Assembly (NCBI RefSeq): GCF_028502605.1
Contig: NW_026611593.1
Location: 2,666,001 to 2,730,000 of the forward strand
DNA from: Trichoderma breve
Taxonomy: Eukaryota; Ascomycota; Sordariomycetes; Hypocreales; Hypocreaceae
Length of the DNA stretch: 64,000 bases
Direction of reading: 5' to 3'
Shown piece after piece: positions 1 to 12,191 of this stretch; position 1 is the first letter of the stretch, and each line of letters begins with the position of its first letter. The notes below the pieces were generated by a model. The model searched no databases. It was not told the origin of the DNA and worked only from the letters and a program-made list of their open reading frames with translations. A program made the translations under genes and the position numbers.

Positions 1-88
1 TGTCGTCATAAGCTCAGTTGGAACTCGCGGCGCTGTGAAGAACCAGAACGAGAACTGTTGAAAGCTTCGCTCACTCGGTCCCGCAGCA

Positions 89-558
89 ATGGGTCTGGCC
101 TACAATACCTACCTCACCAGCAACAAGATCTACGGTTGCAAGACATGCAAGGCGCATCTTGCTAACCACGAGGACATCATCTCTCGGGTGCGTATCTTAT
201 CCCCCGCCATACCTGTGCCTTGTGGCTGTACCTAAACCTGAACCTTATGCCTTGCATCTATGCTTGCCTGTCTTGTTCGCCTCGATGCTGGGAAAACTAA
301 CTGGGGATTGCGCAAACAACACAGAACTTCCGGGGTCAGCATGGCAAGGCCTACCTGTTCCATCGTGTCGTCAATATCGACACCGGTGACCCCAATGAGC
401 GTAACATGACCACCGGCCGCCACATTGTCCGTGACATCGCCTGCCATCAGTGCAAAGAAACGGTGGGTTGGAAGTACGACAAGGCTTTTGAGACTTCTGA
501 AAAGTACAAGGAGGGCAAGTTCATCCTTGAAGCTGAGCTGCTATGTAACGTCGCTTGA
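89..558 (+). CDS. Yippee family zinc-binding protein (Moh1/YPEL-like)
   Basis: Two exons, 89-187 and 325-558, give a 110-residue protein, the usual Yippee length. The intron 188-324 starts GTGCGT and ends ACAG. A first zinc knuckle C-x2-C lies at residues 17-20 and a second at 73-76, inside the family pattern G-R-H-x-V-R-D-I-x-C-x2-C. Between them is the invariant F-R-G-Q-H-G-K-A-Y-L-F block. In yeast and animals this family (Moh1, YPEL5) associates with the GID/CTLH ubiquitin ligase; that role is inferred from the family only. The start is the first ATG in frame, and only 88 bases of upstream sequence are present. The neighbour on the right is convergent. Splicing joins the fold exactly, so the model is firm. 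Confidence 0.93.
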
Positions 559-908
559 TTGTACGATTTCACCTCTTTAGCATGATTTCATTAGGATGGC
601 CCTTCTTATTTATTTATTCATTTTCCATGTTTTCTTTTGGCTTCAATAGGCGTTCAACAGATAGTTTCAGACAAAGCACAGCATCCTTGGGCTGGAGTGA
701 TGGTTTAAAGAGCCGAATTTAGACATGTTATGTATTAAGACGCCTCCCATTAAACTCGCTACGAGAAAACGTGTATGTCGAATGATAACCTATTCCAAGT
801 CACCCAGGCACTGCCGGTACGCCACAAATCCCGCCAAGCTTGCACAAAATATCCGTCTTAATTGCAACGATACATCTGTAATTCACCGAAAGCATCTTGT
901 TGTAAGAT
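559..908. other. Convergent 3' intergenic spacer
   Basis: This 350-base gap separates the Yippee stop from the stop of the minus-strand transporter. It must hold both 3' UTRs and terminators. It has T-rich stretches near 600-660. I see no further gene, tRNA or repeat. Confidence 0.6.
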
Positions 909-2273
909 TTAGTTATGCTCGATTGGTTCTTCAGGGAGAAGCTCCTCAGTTTCTGCGTCGGAACGCAAGAATTCAAACGGTGGCTGCACGAGGCCGTTAA
1001 ACAAAAAGGTAGAATAGACCAACAAAGCAAATCCAGCAATCTGCAGCCACTTGAAAGATTCCCATCCAAGGCCAAGAGAAACGACCCAAATGAAGAGCGT
1101 TCTGCAAGTATCAATGGTGGAGCGAGAGGTGGCACTGACGGTGCGAGTAACGGACAATCCGAAGAAGTTGAAGCCACTATTAATGGTGTTAGACAGACCA
1201 TTGTCACTTTGTAAGGAGAGCATTCCAACTTACCCAATGCTTATCATGATAATGACACTGGAAACGAGTAAGGCCTTCTCATCCCACATTTGGCGAAGGC
1301 CTTCAGCGGCATCGAAATAGCCATATCGACCGGCTTCTGTCCGTCCAATGGCCAAGTGCAAAACAATCATGACGGCAACTGTGGTGACGAAGCCAAAGAG
1401 GCCTTCCCAGCCAACCACCTTGATGGGGTCGATGGGGGAGTTTTCGAGCATCCACTCTTCCAAGACAAACTGGGTGGCAGTGAAAATTTGCGCTCCGGCA
1501 ATCAGTAAAACTCCAATGACTGCCTTGGCAACGTCGGATAGCCCCTCTGGGGAATCCGTGATAGAGGAGACGACATGTGCCTTGACGTCCGGCCAAATAG
1601 CACCAGCAAGTCCGACGACAGCTACTCCGAGAACCACGCCCACTAATGAGATCCACTGGAATAGACGCAGCGTCCTCCGCAAAAAGACGACGCTAAACAG
1701 GCCCACGAATAGGACTAGCGCGCCTCGGGTCATTTGGTAAATAGACGCCGCAACAAGAAGGAGGCCAATGTTCATCAAGGTGGTGCCGCAGATGTCGCAG
1801 ATGGCAGGCAGAGCCAGCAGCAGAATTCGGTAGCCCCGTAAAACTGATGGTTGGTCGTCTTCAAGCGTCTCGTCGTCGTCACCATCGGTTCGGTTGGAAT
1901 TGATGGCCTGGTAGCCACGCTCCGCAGGTGATCTCTTTGATGCAAGACGGCGATACGCCGCCGCAGCGCCCACGACGAGCCAGCAGCCCATCTCACCCAC
2001 AAACATCTGCGCCGTCTGAAGCACGGGTTGGTTGAAGAAGATATGACGAGCGGGATTCTCATCCTCGCAATTGCGAACACATTGCTTATCCTATAGCACC
2101 TGTTAGGCTACCCGAATCCAAAGAATGGTCGACTGTGAAGCACGGAGTTTTTCCAGAGCCCCAGAGGCACCTCTTTCAGCACGTACTTGATACTTGGTAA
2201 CCAATGTATTGCAGACACCCGTCAGCAGCATCATGGCCACCAGAAACGGGACGGTGCCACGAGAAATCGCCAT
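909..2273 (-). CDS. SLC35F6-like multi-pass membrane transporter
   Basis: Three exons on the minus strand, 2273-2187, 2090-1234 and 1176-909, give 403 residues. Introns start GTACGT and GTAAGT and have CTAAC branch sites. The first exon encodes a hydrophobic first helix (starts MAISRGTVPFLVAMMLLTGV). It is followed by a Cys-containing loop (DKQCVRNCEDENPAR), a charged cytosolic stretch rich in Asp/Glu, then about eight more hydrophobic segments and an acidic tail. This arrangement matches the SLC35F6 subgroup of the drug/metabolite transporter superfamily, whose human member is 371 residues and lies in lysosomal or endomembranes. The substrate is not known. The first in-frame ATG was chosen because it supplies the first helix. 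Another DMT-type carrier is the only real alternative. Confidence 0.88.
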
Positions 2274-3091
2274 CTTGGGCGACGTGGCTCGAGCGAAGAT
2301 GTGTTTTGATGATAGGCGGCTGCAAGATTGGGGCGATTGATGTTGAAATAGCGAGAGTTGAGTAAGACGATGTAGGAAGATGAAGGAGAGAAGAGGCAGA
2401 CGAGGCGAGGGATGAAAGAGAGCCGCTGCGCCCCGGATAATGGACAGAGCCCCTGCTTATCATGCACCAGTGTCACAAGACAGGTGCAGCGTTCCGGTGG
2501 ACGGTAGCGATCCCGAGCAGCTTAGTGCCGATATTAGTGCCAATCAAGCAGGATGACATAAGCTGGACCACGAATTGAAGCTTTGGGATTAATATACGAG
2601 CATATGGAGGTACTGGGGTAAACAAGTAAGTCGAAAAGCATGTTGACGCTATTGAGAAAGTCTAATATCATGTTAGAAACCTACACGATAGTACATCAGA
2701 CTTGTGTATAGTAACAATACGCATTATTGAGTAGTGACAGCTTCATGAAATCGCTTTGTACTGGTAGTAGCAATTCACACCGGGCGGCCTGCAGCGATTG
2801 CATGTCACTACCCAGCAGGCATATGCCGCTAAAACCAACAGCTCTTGGCTGCTACCTGCATTATGGATAGCACATGTACTCCGTAGGTAGTCAGCCACGT
2901 CATAGCCTAATGGCCACTCGCCCAGCTCCCTTTGGCCCATGTGCTTTCGCGCGCTAGGATCATCATCCCCCTTCAGCTCCTTTGAGTGTTTAAAACCAAG
3001 CAGCCTCGCATCATGACGCGGACCACAGGCGAGAGCCGACCATTTCCGCTTCTACATCCAAACCCCTCTGAATGTCCATCTCCGCGCATTC
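2274..3091. promoter_or_regulatory. Divergent promoter region between transporter and DDHD lipase
   Basis: This 818-base gap lies between two divergently transcribed genes and should hold both promoters and 5' UTRs. A short upstream ATG frame at 3013-3164 overlaps the DDHD start in another frame and could lower its translation. No conserved gene was found in any frame. Confidence 0.5.
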
Positions 3092-6000
3092 ATGGAGCAT
3101 TCTCTAGGCCCTGCCTGTCGCCTTCGACCGACCCCGGACACGGACGCGGACGTCGACGCGGATAAGGAAGATGGAATCCCCTCTGTCAAAGCTCAGTTCT
3201 TTTACACGGCCGTATATCCCATCGATGATCCGCTGTCTGGCACTGCTCCCTCTAGCAGCGCGGATTCTAAACCCTCAAAAGGACCCCTTCGCCCATTCTC
3301 TCAAGACGACAATGACATGCTACAACAGGCGTGGCTTGGCCTCATGTCAGAGAGCCTTCGTTCCCAACACGAAGCCATCAGAAACGGCCGAGAGCCTGAT
3401 CCATACGCTGCGAAATCTGACACGGAGAGGCGCGACCAAATCATCCAGGAGCTAGCCTCAAAGCATATACACATCCATAGTGATAACCAGACGCGGGGAT
3501 CAACAACTCAAGCCGCCGAGGCGCTTCCAGAAACTCTACTCACCGCCTGTTGCCCTCAGCTTGCCATCGACACCCTAGCGGAGCTTGATACGGCATTTTG
3601 TGCATTGGTGAGGAAGATAAACCCGCTATTCGATGTCGATGAGGTGGTAAAAGATGTAATTTCCGTCATGAACCAACCCCATGAACTTCGAAGTATCCCA
3701 ACCAGCCGTCGGCATGTACCGATACGACACCCTTTGTTAACTCGGGAAAGACACGGCGGCATCCCATCTGACCATATTTCTCCCTCAGATGGTGCCACAT
3801 CATCTCTTCATGGTACTCCCGAAACTCGGATTCGCCGCGAGCGTAGGACCACAGGATATGTTACTGCTAGTGACGATGGGATTTCTGGTAGACCGTTTGT
3901 TCGGGTATTGAGTAGTGAACACACCCAGCAGATGACAGCAGCAAAACAACAACGTAGCGATGAGCCAGCCATAGAAACCCCGCAGATCGATGATCAAATC
4001 GATGATAAAAACCTTGAGGCGAACGACGAAATCCTACCAGAACAGTCAACTGGGTTGGAGACAGTTGTTCCGAATTCCGAGGACGAGGATAAGGATGTCG
4101 TAGTTGGACTGGCCCGATTACACAAGGTGTCGTTGCAAACGCTGCAGATGAAACCCATATACTGGTCCCCCGTTAACGATATTGCTATTGTGACGAGGGG
4201 TACCTGGTTTTACAAGTATGTTTTTATTTTGGGATTTTACTTGATTCAGTCACTAACCTCGTTCTCAGAGATACGATGCTGCCGGTCCCGCCGGTTGTAG
4301 CTAATCAGCTGGAAGCTGGGTATCAGGAACTGCGCCCTTGGTCCGAAACTTGGCGTGATGAAATACGATGTGCTATTGAAGTTGGGGCTTCTGGAGAAGA
4401 AAAGGTTTCTTATCGACTTTGGCCGATGGAAGGCGATGGAAAATATCGAAATACCCCTGTACCAGACGAGCCTGTCATTTCTTCGCATCCCTTTTGTTCC
4501 GCATATTGCTTTCAGGGCGAAGCTGCCACAGAAGGCCATCTTGAGCCGCCCCAAGCAGACGACGGCACTTCCGAAAACATTCAGCAACGCGCCTATTCTA
4601 GCTACAATGTCATATACAAAGATCGAACACATGCCTTTCTATTAAAGCCAAGCCTCCAGCCATCTGCATATTACGGTAGACGGCCCATCCAAAAGATTAT
4701 GAAGGGAACGAACGTCGGCATTCCCGTTGTTCGGGGGTTCGATAGACTCAGTTGGGAGCGTATGCATCGGGGGAAAAAATCACAGCCCACGAGGTCTGCG
4801 TCTCATGGCGCCTCTAGCAACGGCTCATTAGAAACTTGTCCTGCTTGCGAAGCGGATAAGGATCGCAGTAAGGTGACTGACTTGGTGCTCGTAGCCCACG
4901 GAATTGGTCAAAAGATTGCCGAGAGGGTTGAGAGTTACCACTTCACGCACGCTGTCAACGGGTTTCGGAGATTAGTTGACAGCGAATTTCAGGGTCCCGT
5001 GGTGCAGGAGATTCTACACAACAGCCAGAGCAGGCTCATGGTTCTGCCGCTCAACTGGAGAATAGGACTGTCTTTTGAAGACGGCGGAGCTCTTCAGACC
5101 GGAATGGAGGCGGACAAGTCGAGCGCCGCTCAGCCTTTCGGCCTGAAGGACATTGAGCCTAATACAATTCCCGCTATACGGAGCATGATATCCGATGTCA
5201 TGTTTGATATCCCCTTCTATATGTCTCACCACAAGGGAAAGATGATTGCCGCTTTGGTGTCGGAGGCGAACCGAGTCTATCGCCTTTGGTGTAGGAACAA
5301 TCCTGGGTTTGCTGAGAATGGACGTGTCCATCTGGTTGCACATTCTCTCGGCAGCGTCATGGCGGTTGAGGTTCTGTCACGACAGCCAACGGTTGCACCA
5401 CAACTGGACCTATCTCGCCTAGAGCCGGAGACCAAGTTCTTCGAGTTTGATACGAAGAATCTATTCCTGATGGGCAGTCCTACTGGATTCTTCTTGTTAC
5501 TTGAACGGGGGGCTCTTATACCACGACGGGGGCGCGTCAAACCTGGCGTGGATGCGAATGATGCCACGGATGAAAACATTGGTGGTGAGGTGGGCATGTT
5601 TGGGTGCTTGGCTGTCGATAACATCTATAATATTCTCGCCAAGGAAGATCCGATTGCCTACCTGCTCAACGGCGCAGTAGACCCGGGATATGCAGCCAGC
5701 CTCAGAACCGCATATGTTCCTACCGCTTCTGCTTCGTTTCTGAAGTCCATTCGGGATGCCATGAGAAGTGTTGTGGGCGCCAACCCTGGTTCATCGGTAA
5801 CCGATGACGGCCGTCCGTCCACCGTCCGCCTGCCCTCTCAGCTGGAGCTTGAAGTTCATGATTTCACGAGAGAGGAAATTGCTGAGAAAAAGGCGTTTCT
5901 TCTCAATGACAACGGCCAGATTGACTGGTTCCTCAGATCTGGCGGCGGTCCGTTGGAGATTCAGTACCTTAACATGCTGAGCGCTCATAGCTCGTACTGG

Positions 6001-6123
6001 AGCAACACGGATTTCATTCGTATGCTGTGTTTTGAGATTGGTAGGCGGCCTGGTCGGACGAATACATTGCCTGCGATGAGGGCTATCAAGACTTCCAGGC
6101 GCCAGATACCTACTGCTAGCTAA
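3092..6123 (+). CDS. DDHD-domain phospholipase (PA-PLA1 / Ddl1-like)
   Basis: Two exons, 3092-4215 and 4269-6123, encode 992 residues. The 53-bp intron starts GTATGT and has a CTAAC branch. The N-terminal region carries the F-F-Y-T-A-V-Y-P segment seen in fungal members. A lipase nucleophile motif A-H-S-L-G-S places the likely catalytic serine at about residue 734; the first glycine of the G-x-S-x-G consensus is alanine here. Downstream, G-S-P-T-G-F-F, D-P-I-A-Y and a C-terminal H-S-S-Y-W followed by N-T-D-F supply the Asp/His residues that name the DDHD domain. The family hydrolyses the sn-1 chain of phospholipids (phosphatidic acid, cardiolipin-derived lipids) at membranes or in mitochondria. 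The first half is low in recognisable domains and probably disordered. The start at 3092 is the first ATG in this frame. Confidence 0.92.
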
Positions 6124-6483
6124 TTCGACCGAGTTGGCACGGTACATTTGTTCTTTGATATCCCCACCTCCAATCTATTCTTCTGCGTTTGTGTTGGGTG
6201 CAAGGCGATTTCCGGAGGAGTTATTCTCGGTTGTTGATGGTTCTGCTGGGGAAATTCAGGGGCTTGGGAGAGAGATTGATATACGGTTTACACGATTTAT
6301 GGTATTACACGCGGCACGATAGAATGGAACAATGGGATGGATAATTAGCAAATGATTAATGTATAGACTATCTAATATCCCCAGACTCCTAGAAAAGACT
6401 GTAATTAAATAGAGTTAGTGTGAGCATACTGTGTACTCTAGATGACATCTGATCTGTACCCAGCTCATATGATACAAAACTGC
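6124..6483. other. Convergent 3' intergenic spacer
   Basis: These 360 bases lie between the DDHD lipase stop and the RAD3 stop. The sequence near 6,340-6,420 is AT-rich and probably holds the polyadenylation signals of both genes. No gene or repeat is seen. Confidence 0.6.
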
Positions 6484-9368
6484 TCAAAAGCCTTCCAGCT
6501 CCATCATTTCCTGATCGATATCTTCGAAATCAGACTCGTAAGTCGCAGCTATGCTGCCATGAACTGGCCTTGTATTGGAAATGGTAGGCGGGGGCTCCTC
6601 TCCCCTCTCCTCCTCCATCTTCTTTTGGTGCTGCATAAGGTCTTCATAACCCCAGGTGCTGATGCCCTCCTGATCCTTGCTTCGGAATGGCTGCGCCATT
6701 GTCTTCAAAAACCGCCGAGCACTGCTGACAGCCATATCCGTACTCAGATTTGTATCAGCATCTTGCAAGCCCTGATTGATCCATTTAGGTAACTGGGTCC
6801 GCTTCTTCTGGAATCGCCGGTCAGCCAGGACCATGACACCATAGTCATCTTTTCCTCGCAAAACACGACCCAGACATTGAGCTGCATGGCGCATGGCATC
6901 GAAGGACAAGAAGTCGTTTTCCTTTATACGATATGTTTCTCGCAAAAACTCAAGTCTTGCCTTCAGGATTCGCGATTCGGTGTACTGGAACGGAACACCA
7001 ATACAGAGCACGGTTCGGCCATATTGATGATCAAAATCGATTCCTTCTGATACCTTTCCTCGCGCGACACAAAGCAAGATTGCTCCCCGTCCATTGCAAC
7101 AAGCAGTCCGATATGTCTCCAGGGCTAGCGATGTTTCTTGGGCGTCAGGCGTTTCCACCAAGATGAGTTTATACTTCCATACTTCATCGAGAATGCCCAT
7201 ACCCTGCCACATGCTGATAATGGACTCCATGTATAGATATGATGGAAAGAACACAACCATGCCGTCGGGGGTAATTCTTGCAAATTCTGTTAGGAGATTA
7301 CCGTAGTTTCGAACAACGCTCGGTTCGTTTCGAACCTGAAAGCTCGATGAGACTGAGGCTTGGTCACTGCCTCGAGTGACGATCATAGGAAGGAAGGATC
7401 TCCGCGCCAGAGTCATACTATATGATTCTTGAATGACTGTGGAAAAATCCAGCATTTTTGGATACATTTCGAGGGGTGAGATTGTACCGGAGGTAATGAT
7501 TACTGAATAAAACCTTTCAAACACAGGCCGGATGGCGATGGCCGCATCAAGACATGTAAAATGGAGAGTAGGGTTTGGAACCTCTGCGGTATCGGATTCA
7601 TACGGCTCCAAGATCAGCAAGAAGCCTTTTTCATATGTTGCGACGAGAGTTGCAAATGTTGCCACTTCTTGAAGTGCTTGGTAGTCCTCAATATTCGTAA
7701 GCTCCAAGGTCCGGACAAGTGATGTAAGTCGCTCAGCACAGAACCGCAATGGCTTCTTCTCGATAAATGTATGCTCTTTCAAATGGGCCAGAAACGACGG
7801 TGGAGTTTCTGAAATGACTTGACGCACTTTCATTCGCGTCTGGGTGGAAGCGGATCAGTATGGTGGTCAAGAAAAAGATGAGGGCGTATAGATGGGCGTG
7901 CCAACCTTGAGATATTCGAGAAACCGTTTCAAAAAAGCCACGAAATGTTCTGCCCTCCTGATATTTCCAGGCACTGCTTCTTTTAGAAGGTCATCTGGTA
8001 GAGCTGCAATACTGTTTTAGCTATGAATGGCCAAATGGGAAGGGCGTCACATACCTGGATTTGCCATGAATGCATCCTCCTGTCTCGCTTCATCAGTTTC
8101 ACGGAGTCCCTGAACAAGCTTTTCATATTCGTTTTGGAGCTGCTCCTGGTCTGTCTCTCGCATTTCAGCAATTCTGCGCTCCAGATGTTGAGCGCTACGT
8201 GTAGCTTTGCGAATCGAATCTTCGGTAATGTCTGTGCTAAGGGACTCGATACAGACGTTGTCAATATTGTGGGCTTCGTCAAAAACCACAATGCAATCCT
8301 TAGAGAAGTCCTTTGAAACACGCTCCGCAATTTTTGGATCTAAGAGATAGTGATAGGAGAAAATGACAACATTGCAATACTCCATCTATTTGCTAATGTC
8401 AGATGGAATACTTGGAAGATTGATGAAGACGATCATACCATGCGTCGTGCAGTGAAATAAGGACACTGCTTATGTTCTTCGCCGTACCGCAAGAGCGCTT
8501 CAAAGGACCACACACCGTTCGGTATCAAGTTATGTGGTTCGAGGAGATCAAGATTCTACATCACGTCAGTTAAGCTCCCCCAGGACTCCGGAGAGAGTTC
8601 ATCTAAAGCGGATGGACATACATCGTGATAAGTGCAAACGTCGACATTTTCACCTCGGTCCTTCTTTTCTTTGACGAAGCCTGCAGTCAAACTTCGGCAA
8701 CGAGCATCGACAATTGAACCGCTCTTTTCCCTTTTGACAGAGGGATGAAGACACAAGTTCTTTCGACTGGTTAAACCAAGGCCGCGAAACTCTTCTTCGT
8801 AACCTAGCTGTTCAGCGCGATATTTCATCAGAGACTGTAGCTCGACTAGAGCCTTTTCAATCTCAGACATTGTTCCTATGCACATTAGGTCAGCATCGAT
8901 GGACCGACCGATAAGACTGTGTGAAAGGGCTACGAACGAGAGCAGTATATAAGCTTCCGCTTCTCAGGCATGTGCTGCTGGTATGCGACAATGAGAGACA
9001 GCAGTGATACCGTCTTGCCAGTTCCTGACGGCATCTCCAAGACACAGTGGCCGCCCGCATCGAGGGTTTCTGTATCCGTGAGTACTTGATCAAGATCTCC
9101 GGGGTTCACGGCATACTTTTCAGATCACACATATAACTGAAACAGTTCTTCAGCAGTCAGTCCGCATGAAAGAAGCCACGACAATTTACTCACGCATATT
9201 GTTCATTGGGTATGTTAGCTATACATTGGCGTGCATGAGATTAACGGGCACATACCTGGATATATCCTTGGATAAGGAAATAGCACAGGAAGATCGCTGG
9301 GGACGCATAAGCTCATGTGAACGTGCCGCGCATCACCGAATTGAAACATACTCTATTTTAAACTTCAT
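6484..9368 (-). CDS. RAD3: TFIIH 5'-3' DNA helicase RAD3/XPD
   Basis: My minus-strand model has ten exons: 9368-9352, 9296-9256, 9203-9194, 9136-9117, 9069-8938, 8875-8622, 8555-8439, 8385-8055, 8003-7906 and 7839-6484. It encodes 791 residues (yeast Rad3 has 778, human XPD 760). Visible are Walker A G-T-G-K-T at 45-49, four iron-sulfur cysteines at 115, 133, 154 and 189, the DEAH box at 233-236 and the C-terminal Q-C-L-G-R-V-L-R-G helicase motif. The protein unwinds DNA in nucleotide excision repair and is a TFIIH subunit in transcription initiation. Exon 3 is odd. The 10-nt exon needs a TG rather than AG acceptor; using the nearest AG gives a 25-nt exon (9218-9194), a 37-nt intron and five extra residues. 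Intron 5 has the rare donor GTTCGT. Overall identity is certain; only exon 3 is in doubt. Confidence 0.96.
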
Positions 9369-9781
9369 CTTGTACTGAAAATATGACGCTGATTGTCTCT
9401 AGTCGTTTGAATGAAGGTGCACCGTGAGTGATTGCTTTGTGTAGGAGCTTTCACGCTACCTCTGCCCAAGAGGTTTAGTAAATTAACGTTAACGCTTCGG
9501 ATTGGCAGCTCGTCATAGAATAAAGAGCACACGCTCCATAGCTAGAAACGATCGAAGCGGAATTCTTAGACCCACCTGCGGCGCGCGTTACCACGTGACA
9601 GACAGTGCCAAAGCATTACGGGTGTCGACGATTACTCGTGTGGTTTTTTAACGTATAAACACAATTAGGTAGGTACCTGTCTTGCTTAAATGATTTCTTC
9701 CTTCTAAGCTTATTACCCTCGCATGAATTCTATATTACAGGTATATTTATGTGTTTGGTTGAAAAATGTCATGTGCTTGAA
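9369..9781 (-). promoter_or_regulatory. RAD3 upstream region with an E-box
   Basis: These 413 bases lie between the RAD3 start and the CRD1 stop, both on the minus strand, so they combine the CRD1 3' UTR with the RAD3 promoter. A palindromic CACGTG E-box (bHLH-type site) sits at 9592-9597, about 225 bases upstream of the RAD3 start, just beside a GC-rich stretch (9581-9587). Function is inferred only. Confidence 0.4.
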
Positions 9782-10863
9782 TCATGGCTTATTCAGTATC
9801 TTGACTGCATCTTTTGAGAAGACATAACTCGCTCCACTCCAAATCGTAGTGGTAGCTACCACATATCTGCAATAGTTAGTATAATGAGCATAATAATTGG
9901 GTTGGTGATTGGGTGAGAGACGGAAACGTACTGCATAATTGTAAGCGTCGGTGCCAAGTCAACGCTTATCAGCGGTGCTGCTGTTGTGAGACCGACAAGG
10001 GCCAGTTGGAGGAAAGTATTGTATTTGCTGATTGTTGTAGGTCGGATTTCGGCTGATGGCAGTGAAAAGTCCCAGTATCGGCTGAATGTCTTCGGTGGTG
10101 GCAACGAAATCCAGCGATAGTAGATGGCTGAAATGGCCAGCCCGACATCCCTGCCCAGGATAATGGTTGCAACCCAGACTGGTCAGGGTCAGCTTCATGA
10201 TCGTTAGCCACGGGGTGAAGAAAAGCTTCCACGTACTTGGCAATGCCCCCTTAATAGCCAGGCATACTGTCAATATTGTCATGAGGATTTTGTCCGCCAT
10301 TGGATCAATAATTGTCCCCACAACTGTTCTGCGATTCCATCTCCTCGCTATCCATCCGTCCACCAGATCTGAGATGCCAGCGTACGCCAGCAGACCAACG
10401 GCCCAGGTGTGCGCATCTTGGAGTATCAGGTATCCTATGACAGGGCTTGCAACAATTCGTGTCACGGTAAGAAAATTTGGTATCGTGTAGATGTCCTCGT
10501 GAATGGCAGGGCTGCTGCTAGGTTTCTCCGCTACATTTTTATCTGTCTCTTTACCTGCTTGTTGGCTGAGCCGTCTTGGAAAAAAAGAAGCGAGCGGCAC
10601 AGGCGCGCTACGATAAATATGTTAGAAGCTACGTAGAATTCCAATTGAAGGGGACTAGATCTCCAGGCAGAAATGCCTCGCTGCTTTTCCCCTTCATGCA
10701 ATATATGATGAACTGGAGTGCCTTACATATCCCTTCTTCTCAGTTGACGGTTTCCAGAACTCACTGATGTCGCCGACCAGATGCATCGCCTACATAGAAC
10801 CATTGGCCTTGTGATAAGTTTCGAATGCAGCGGCATTGGCCGTGAGATGCGAGAGAGCAGCAT
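9782..10863 (-). CDS. CRD1: Cardiolipin synthase (mitochondrial CDP-alcohol phosphatidyltransferase)
   Basis: The model has four exons, 10863-10727, 10607-10237, 10178-9932 and 9866-9782, giving 279 residues (yeast Crd1 283). The N-terminus is rich in Arg, Ser and Leu and lacks acidic residues (MLLSRISRPMPLHSKLITRP), a typical mitochondrial targeting sequence. The CDP-alcohol transferase signature D-x2-D-G-x2-A-R-x8-G-x3-D-x3-D falls at residues 126-151. Four or so hydrophobic segments follow. The enzyme joins CDP-diacylglycerol and phosphatidylglycerol to make cardiolipin in the inner membrane. The first intron is the least certain. A second in-frame acceptor lies about 28 bases further on after a T-run and would remove nine residues. 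The apparent open frame beginning at 10600 has no ATG, so an upstream exon is required. Confidence 0.9.
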
Positions 10864-11354
10864 TGTGAGAAGTGTTCCGGTATCAACTCGGCTTGTTGTG
10901 TATGTATTTGAGCTATACCAAAGGCCGAGGTGAAATTGTTGCGTAACTTGCAAATCGCCTGGTTGTTTTTGGAGGTTGACGTATCGATAAGGAACACCCC
11001 ATTTACGATACCCCACAATCTGCATGTCCTTATACTGGTACCAGAGTACCTACCATAAAATCGATGATAGGTTCTACATGACATTTATTATAGGTAGTAT
11101 GCAGTCGTTTTATCTTGTTTTGGGTATGCTTTAAGTTGCCTTTTCTTTATTACTCGATTTTTTTTTTAAATTTAATATCTTAACGTCATTTGATGGCTGT
11201 CTTTTCCCAACCGCTGTAGATATACATATTGCAACGACATAATAATTATACAGATGCTTTTCTCCCTCCATCCTACCAACGTAGAACGAATGACTCCCAA
11301 ATGATCTCTTTCGCCGTAACTCGCGCAAGTTGATTCTAAAAGGGTATATTGTTC
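10864..11354 (-). promoter_or_regulatory. CRD1 promoter and uS10m 3' region
   Basis: These 491 bases separate the start of the cardiolipin synthase gene from the stop of the ribosomal protein gene, both on the minus strand. A T-run occurs near 11,155-11,170 in the part next to the uS10m stop. I see no gene, repeat or clear motif. Confidence 0.45.
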
Positions 11355-12191
11355 CTATGATATCTCGTGGATGGGGTAGTTATAGTCTGCGGCTTTCTTA
11401 ACCCGTCGAGAATTCAGAATGTCGGCCACCGCTTTGTCAGATTCGCCGATGCTTCCGGTCTGCCCCAGATGTGCCCAAGGAGCCGCTGACTCTAGTGACT
11501 TGGCTTCGACTTCCTCCAGCGACTTGGACATCTCCGCTGTGCCAAACTCCCACATATTTGCCTTCATACCAATGCCGTAGATCTGATGCTTGCGCAAGTA
11601 AGCGAGCCACAGCTGGACCGTTTCAGGATTGCCATCTTTGATTTGGATCATGCGCCTCAGGGTCACACGTTCAAAGTTCTCTTGGGATTTTTTGAAGATG
11701 AAGTGACTCCTGGGTACAGTCCATCGCTCTGTGATTCGGGGAAGCGTTATTGGTCCAGAAGCTGGTAATCCTAGGAAGTATGCTGCTCGTAGCGCAAAAT
11801 CTGAGAAGAATTGGAGGGGTTGCAAGCTGAATGATCGCAGCTGCAGATCGCATGAGGGGATGCCGAATTGAGCCTCGCGTTTCAATGGCTTAAGGTGGAT
11901 GGCTTGGAGGGATCGTGGGTTTCGTAGACTCGGTTCGTTATCACCATTCTTCTTGGCTGGTGTAGAATATGTTCTCGAATTGGATTTGTTGGACAAACAT
12001 CTGAGCTTGTTAGGACGTTATATTACTCTGCATGTTGCCTTATTTCGAATACTCACCCGAATGCTGGGGTCTTGTTGGCAATCCATGGCACAGAGGCCTA
12101 CCAGCTGGAGTTAGACACGCTTCTTTCCAATCCTAAGAGTTTTTGGCTATACCTGGAGTTGCGATAGACGCAGTGGGCTCTGTCTGAGCAT
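11355..12191 (-). CDS. RSM10: Mitochondrial small-subunit ribosomal protein uS10m (Rsm10)
   Basis: Three exons, 12191-12153, 12097-12057 and 12000-11355, encode 241 residues. The first exon supplies a basic presequence (MLRQSPLRLSQLQ). The body carries the S10 fold segment with V-P-R-S-H-F-I-F-K-K-S, then F-E-R-V-T-L-R-R-M-I, and W-L-A-Y-L-R-K-H close to the C-terminal part. The protein belongs to the head of the mitochondrial ribosomal small subunit. The open frame from 11996 begins without an ATG, and both upstream introns (55 and 56 bp, with CTAAC branches) restore the frame exactly. The gene is divergent from TFC4 across a 270-base shared promoter. Confidence 0.93.

Noticed and set aside
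10500..10607. Cardiolipin synthase beginning at 10,600
   Set aside because: The codon there is GTG, an upstream stop is in frame, and the mitochondrial presequence is supplied by a separate exon at 10,863-10,727.
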